A stretch of DNA of 64,000 nucleotides, from assembly GCF_000708045.1 (NCBI RefSeq), contig NZ_ANIE01000010.1:1-64000 (forward strand), written 5' to 3'. Within the stretch, counting starts at the first letter, position 1, and the number at the start of each line of letters is the position of its first letter. The stretch is from Marinobacter nitratireducens (lineage in GTDB: Bacteria > Pseudomonadota > Gammaproteobacteria > Pseudomonadales > Oleiphilaceae). A program made the translations under genes and the position numbers. Of the stretch, positions 59,844 to 64,000 are shown one piece after another. A model generated the notes under the pieces. It ran no database searches. It was not told the DNA's origin and was given only the letters and a program-made list of their open reading frames with translations.

Positions 59844-60938
59844 TCATTGCAGCCGACAAAAAGACGTCAGGGTCTTGTCCAGGTTTTCTGGATCAGCTTT
59901 GTCGGTAACGATAGCATTACCCAGAGACTTGAGCAGTACCAGCCTCAGCCTGCCGTCGACATTTTTCTTGTCAACCGCCATGAGGTTAAGGAAATCATCG
60001 GCGCCCATTCCAATCGGAGGCGCCTCAGGCAAACCAGCCCGACCGATCAACACTCTGACCTGTTGCAATTTCTCTGCCGCAATCATCCCCTCACGAACGG
60101 AGAGGTCAGCCGCCATAACCATGCCAGCTCCTACGGCCTCACCATGCAACCAGTTGCCATAACCTGCGAAGGTTTCGATAGCATGCCCGAAGGTATGCCC
60201 GAGATTCAGAATGGCTCGAATCCCTCCCTCCCGCTCGTCGAGAGCCACCACCTCAGCCTTACAGAGGCAAGAGCGGAAAATCGCCTCAGCGAGAGCTCCT
60301 GGCTTTCTGGCAACAAGGTCATCGACACTCTCCTCCAGCCAGCCAAGGAACTCGGTATCGCGTATCAGGCCGTACTTGATGACCTCGGCAAGCCCCGCAG
60401 ACACTTCTCGGGAAGGGAGCGTCAACAGGCTATCCGTATCAATAAGGACCGCCTCGGGCTGATGAAACGCTCCGATCATGTTTTTCCCAAGCGGATGATT
60501 TATACCGGTTTTTCCGCCCACAGAGGAATCGACCTGGGAAAGCAATGTTGTCGGGATCTGAATGAACGGGACACCCCGCTGGTAACAGGAAGCGGCAAAC
60601 CCCGTCATATCACCGACAACGCCACCACCCAGCGCCACTAGCGTCGTTTTCCGGGTATGCCGCTTCTCCAACAACGCATCAAAAATGAGATTGAGCGTCT
60701 CCCAGTCTTTGTATCGCTCACCATCCGGCAACACCACTGAATCAACAGTTTTTCCCGGAAAACATGAAACCGCCTGTTCAAGATACAGAGGCGCGACCGT
60801 CTCGTTGGTCACAATCATAACCTGAGAACCGGCGACATACGGTGACAGGTCATAGCTGCCAAGCATCCCCTGCCCAATAATAATCGGATAACTACGATCG
60901 CCGAGATCAACGGTTAGCTCGTGGCGTATCTTAGACAT
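59844..60938 (-). CDS. aroB: 3-dehydroquinate synthase
   Basis: Second step of the shikimate pathway, zinc- and NAD-dependent. The family segments [30 protein letters not shown] and [30 protein letters not shown] are present, with metal ligands in [11 protein letters not shown] and [10 protein letters not shown]. 364 residues. It overlaps aroK by 8 nt. Confidence 0.97.
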   Translation of the reverse strand: MSKIRHELTVDLGDRSYPIIIGQGMLGSYDLSPYVAGSQVMIVTNETVAPLYLEQAVSCFPGKTVDSVVLPDGERYKDWETLNLIFDALLEKRHTRKTTLVALGGGVVGDMTGFAASCYQRGVPFIQIPTTLLSQVDSSVGGKTGINHPLGKNMIGAFHQPEAVLIDTDSLLTLPSREVSAGLAEVIKYGLIRDTEFLGWLEESVDDLVARKPGALAEAIFRSCLCKAEVVALDEREGGIRAILNLGHTFGHAIETFAGYGNWLHGEAVGAGMVMAADLSVREGMIAAEKLQQVRVLIGRAGLPEAPPIGMGADDFLNLMAVDKKNVDGRLRLVLLKSLGNAIVTDKADPENLDKTLTSFCRLQ

Positions 60939-61497
60939 GACTCCGTCCTTCCTTTCGCATTTGCCGCCGTTGCCTGGGGGTCCTTGGGTTAATCTTGTTA
61001 ACGAGCTGACGAACCACCAGCCTCGGGCTCTTGCGATCTGTGTGCATGACGATGTCCGCCAACTTTTTGTACAGAGGATCCCGAATCTTGAACAATCTCG
61101 TCAAAACACCAACCGGATCATCGTTTTGCAGCAGCGGCCGGTTCCGGTCCTTCCGGGTTCGTTCCACTTGTTGCTCAAGAGACGTCTTGAGGTAAATCAC
61201 CACGGCGTCTTTCTTTAACAACGAATGGTTCTCAGGCTTCATAACGGCACCGCCGCCGGTTGCCAGTACGGTGCGCTCCTCCAGAGACAACTCATCCAGC
61301 ATAGCGGTTTCTCGCTGACGAAACCCCTCTTCCCCCTCAACATCGAAGATCCAGGGGATATTTGCACCACAACGGTCTTCAATGATGCGATCAGAATCCA
61401 GAAACCGGTAGCCCAACTCCTTGGCAAGCATTCGACCGATCGTACTTTTTCCGGCCCCCATCGGGCCTACCAGAACAACGCGTTTGGGCAAGGGCAT
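60931..61497 (-). CDS. aroK: Shikimate kinase
   Basis: Phosphorylates shikimate. P-loop GPMGAGKST, substrate segment DSDRIIEDR and [14 protein letters not shown], lid [11 protein letters not shown]. It lies downstream of pilQ and upstream of aroB, the conserved pilQ-aroK-aroB order. 188 residues, slightly longer than E. coli AroK with a basic C-terminus. Confidence 0.96.
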   Translation of the reverse strand: MPLPKRVVLVGPMGAGKSTIGRMLAKELGYRFLDSDRIIEDRCGANIPWIFDVEGEEGFRQRETAMLDELSLEERTVLATGGGAVMKPENHSLLKKDAVVIYLKTSLEQQVERTRKDRNRPLLQNDDPVGVLTRLFKIRDPLYKKLADIVMHTDRKSPRLVVRQLVNKINPRTPRQRRQMRKEGRSHV

Positions 61498-61537
61498 AAT
61501 TTCCGCTCACAATTTCTCAGGCGGGTGAGAATATCAT

Positions 61538-61570
61538 AAAAAAAGCCGCCGGTTTTACGCGGCGGCTTCT
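61538..61570 (-). terminator. Terminator after pilQ
   Basis: On the minus strand an 8-bp GC-rich stem (AAGCCGCC with GGCGGCTT, 10-nt loop) is followed by seven T. It lies between pilQ and aroK and would partly isolate the aro genes from the pil operon. Confidence 0.8.
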
Positions 61571-61586
61571 TGTTACCCAGCGACTG

Positions 61587-63704
61587 TTACTGGATCAGAT
61601 CACTCTTGACGATTTTCGGGGTGATGAAAATCAGCAGTTCACTGCGCTCATCAATGTGTTCCGTGCGCTTGAACAGACGGCCAAGGTAAGGAATATCACC
61701 AAGGAACGGGGTTTTGGTGGTTTGCGTCGCCAGTTCGGACTGGAAAATACCGCCCAGAACAACCGTCTCCCCATTTCCTACCAGCACCTGAGTGGTCACC
61801 TCGTTGGTGTTGATGGACGGTATACCTGCGGTCACTTCACCACGAGAGTCCTGATTCACAACCAGATCCATGATGATCTTGTCGTCCGGCGTGATCTGAG
61901 GAGTCACCTCCAGGGACAGTACGGCTTCCTTGAAGGACACTGACGTGGCACCGCTGGAGGATGCTTCCTGATAAGGAATCTCCTCACCCGACTTGATGGA
62001 TGCAGTCTGACGGTCAGCAGTGACAACTCGAGGCTGGGAGACAACTTCCGCCTGGCCATCACTCTCCAGAGCCGACAATTCGAGATCAACGAGGAAGTCA
62101 TCGCTTCCCCAGCCAATGGCAAACGAGGAGGCGCCCTCGCCAGTCACACCCAGATCAACAGCCAGGGCCCCCGGGAAGGTGATGGTGTTGTTATTACCAG
62201 CCGCGGCTTGCCTGGCTTCTTCAACAGACTCCTGAGAACCGCCAATGGCGAAGACGTTATCACCACTGACGTCATAGGCAGCGCCACCCCAGCGAATACC
62301 CAAATCCTCCGCGACGTTGGTTTGTGCCCGCACAATCCGCGCTTCGATGGACACCTGGCGGACGGGCACATCCCAGGTAGACACCAGCCTACGGATTTCT
62401 TCTAACTTGTCGGAAGTTTCGCGAACACTGATTGTGTTGGTACGAACATCCGACGAGACAAAGCCGCGCTCGGAAATCAGCTCTGCGTCAGCTTTGATCA
62501 GCGCTACAATGTCACCAGCCTTGGCGTAGTTGACCTGAATAATGTCGAGGCGAACGGGAGCGAGCTCCGCGATCTGCTTGGTTGTCTCCAACTCCAGTTT
62601 CTCACGCGCGGCAATCTCATCCGCCGGTGCAACAAGAAGTACGTTACCAATTTGACGCTTATCCAGGCCCTTGGTTTTGAGGATCAGGTCCAGAGCCTGA
62701 TCCCAGGGTACGTTCTGAAGCCGCAAGGTAATGCTACCGCCGACCGTATCACTGGCTACCAGATTCAGACCGGTGAAGTCTGCAATCAACTGGAGGACAG
62801 AGCGTACTTCGATGTCCTGGAAGTTCAGAGACAGCTTTTCGCCAGAGTATGGGAACTTCTCTTCCCTGCGAGCCTCGGCTTCCTGCTCGGTCAGCTCCTC
62901 AACACTCACGGTAAACTCGCTACCTGACTGGTAAGCAATATAATCGTAATTACCCTGCGGTCGGATCTCGACGATTGCGTCGCCACCTTCAACAAAGGTG
63001 TCGATGCGTGTGACAGGAGTGGCAAAGTCGGTGACATCCAGACGGCGCCTGAGGTTATCCGGCACTGCCAGGTCTGGCATGGTCAGCCGGATTTTGCCAC
63101 CCAACTCGGAGAGGTCAACCGCTGCTGCAGCGCTACCCAGATCAACAACAACCCTGCCCTCGCCATCTTTTCCCCGGCGGAAATCAACACCCGCGAGGGT
63201 GTTCGGAGCTGAAACAGCCCGGGTAGTCGCAGGCTCTGCCGATGTCGACATTGCGCCACTGCCGCCGGCGACGCCCTCGCTACCAATCGTCATAACCAGT
63301 GAGTTGTTTGCCCGCGACGTATCGTAGGGTACCAACTCAACCAGGTTGAAGATCAGACGGGTACGATCCTTGGTTTCAACTACCGTCATGCTCTGAGCAT
63401 TACCAGAGCCGAGAGGGATGCTGCGGCTCTCAAGACCGCTTGTCGTATCTTTGAGATCGACAGCAATACGAGCGGGCTTCTCAATGGTATATCCCGTCGG
63501 CTCCGGCGGGGCACCATCAAACTTCAAGGTCACCTCCAGGCGCTCCCCTGGTAGCGACGAGAATGACACGTCTTCCAGCGTGACCGCCTGGGCCAGGCCG
63601 GACAACAATCCCAAAGCAACTGCGCCGACGTATACATTGAGTTTTCTGAACATCGCTAGCCTCGACCCCAAACTTTTTTGTTCATGCATGTTTCTTTCAA
63701 TCAT
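61587..63704 (-). CDS. pilQ: Type IV pilus secretin PilQ
   Basis: Outer membrane channel for the pilus. The signal peptide ends after A40 (GLLSGLAQA). Two AMIN peptidoglycan-binding domains (VTLEDVSFSSLPGERLEVTL, and TLAGVDFRRGKDGEGRVVVDL) come first. The STN/N1-type domain follows (YSGEKLSLNFQDIEVRSVLQLI), then the secretin core with VSQPRVVTADRQTASIKSGEEIPYQ and the C-terminal GNGETVVLGGIFQ and TPFLGDIPYLGRLFKR. The start was set at the ATG at 63704 with AGGAG 8 nt upstream. It lies 12 nt after pilP. Confidence 0.95.
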   Translation of the reverse strand: MIERNMHEQKSLGSRLAMFRKLNVYVGAVALGLLSGLAQAVTLEDVSFSSLPGERLEVTLKFDGAPPEPTGYTIEKPARIAVDLKDTTSGLESRSIPLGSGNAQSMTVVETKDRTRLIFNLVELVPYDTSRANNSLVMTIGSEGVAGGSGAMSTSAEPATTRAVSAPNTLAGVDFRRGKDGEGRVVVDLGSAAAAVDLSELGGKIRLTMPDLAVPDNLRRRLDVTDFATPVTRIDTFVEGGDAIVEIRPQGNYDYIAYQSGSEFTVSVEELTEQEAEARREEKFPYSGEKLSLNFQDIEVRSVLQLIADFTGLNLVASDTVGGSITLRLQNVPWDQALDLILKTKGLDKRQIGNVLLVAPADEIAAREKLELETTKQIAELAPVRLDIIQVNYAKAGDIVALIKADAELISERGFVSSDVRTNTISVRETSDKLEEIRRLVSTWDVPVRQVSIEARIVRAQTNVAEDLGIRWGGAAYDVSGDNVFAIGGSQESVEEARQAAAGNNNTITFPGALAVDLGVTGEGASSFAIGWGSDDFLVDLELSALESDGQAEVVSQPRVVTADRQTASIKSGEEIPYQEASSSGATSVSFKEAVLSLEVTPQITPDDKIIMDLVVNQDSRGEVTAGIPSINTNEVTTQVLVGNGETVVLGGIFQSELATQTTKTPFLGDIPYLGRLFKRTEHIDERSELLIFITPKIVKSDLIQ

Positions 63705-63716
63705 CACTGCCGCTCC

Positions 63717-64000
63717 TTAGCCAGCTTCCTCATCCAGTGTCAGGGAGCGAGGACGCTCAACCCATCCACCCCGGCCATTTGGAACGATCTCAATCAATTC
63801 GATCCGGGTTTCACTGATTCCGACGATTCGGCCATAGTTTTGCCCCATGTAGTTTCCGGCACGGACCCGGTGAATTCCACCAGTACTATCCTTGATCAGG
63901 GCGAACAGGCCTCCTTCAACCCTCTGGAGAGTGCCGACCATATTCAGCGACTTGAGATCAAAATTCTCAAGGACCTCACGAGGCCGATCCAGATTCGGCT
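63717..64000 (-). CDS. pilP: Type IV pilus assembly protein PilP, C-terminal part (truncated by the window)
   Basis: Inner-membrane lipoprotein that links PilQ to PilM/N/O. Only the C-terminal part is present. The frame is open to the window edge (upstream residues read PNLDRPREVLENFDLKSLNM), followed by VGTLQRVEGGLFALIKDSTGGIHRVRAGNYMGQNYG, the conserved PilP beta-domain, and it ends LDEEAG. The internal ATG at 63941 is not the true start. The N-terminal lipobox lies outside the window. Confidence 0.93.
   Translation of the reverse strand, partial: PNLDRPREVLENFDLKSLNMVGTLQRVEGGLFALIKDSTGGIHRVRAGNYMGQNYGRIVGISETRIELIEIVPNGRGGWVERPRSLTLDEEAG

Overview
The window is a chromosomal segment of a marine gammaproteobacterium, most likely Marinobacter or a close relative. 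Three things point there: moderately high G+C, a gene order that closely follows Pseudomonas (clpB, pgeF, rluD, bamD, pilS-pilR, minor pilins, ispH, fkpB, lspA, ileS, ribF, murJ, rpsT, proB, obg, rpmA, rplU, ispB), and a wax ester synthase/DGAT-family gene. No database search was possible, so the genus is an inference. The 52 protein genes called appear intact except pilP, which runs off the right edge. No rRNA, tRNA, CRISPR array, insertion sequence, prophage or toxin-antitoxin pair was found.

Layout. 98-4322: pssA and the branched-chain amino acid genes ilvB-ilvN-ilvC, with a structured leader of about 290 nt before ilvB. 4829-12537: a DUF4124 protein, clpB behind a heat-shock promoter, pgeF, rluD, bamD and nadE. 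12629-22988: type IV pilus block, with the pilS/pilR two-component system and a lone fimT-like pseudopilin on +, facing the minor-pilin operon fimU-pilV-pilW-pilX-(small secreted protein)-pilY1-pilE on -. 23141-34332: housekeeping genes for isoprenoids, lipoprotein processing, tRNA charging, flavin cofactors, lipid II export, ribosomal proteins, proline synthesis and the Obg GTPase. 34589-40339: accessory-looking stretch with ispB, a glutathionyl-hydroquinone reductase divergent from a LysR regulator, a WS/DGAT acyltransferase, a DUF2057-like lipoprotein and a DUF6316-like small protein. 40382-45673: the compact nrdR-ribD-ribBX-ribH-nusB-thiL-pgpA operon. 45746-52038: glyA, ettA, radA, a 114-bp palindromic element, a PilZ protein and hemE. 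52169-64000: gltB-gltD, a DamX-like AAA/SPOR protein with a hexanucleotide repeat, aroB, aroK, pilQ and the 3' part of pilP.

Functional links. Pilus genes occur at both ends: regulators and minor pilins on the left, secretin PilQ and pilotin-like PilP on the right, plus a PilZ protein that could tie motility to cyclic di-GMP. The flavin pathway is split: ribD, ribBX, ribH and ribF are here, but riboflavin synthase ribE is missing from its usual place and the GTP cyclohydrolase II half of RibBX looks inactive, so other copies must exist elsewhere. Most of the window is conserved core genome. The most unusual items are the 114-bp palindromic element, the small CxxC protein inside the minor-pilin operon, the inverted orientation of that operon relative to Pseudomonas, the altered acyltransferase motif, and the Glu-Pro hexamer repeat.
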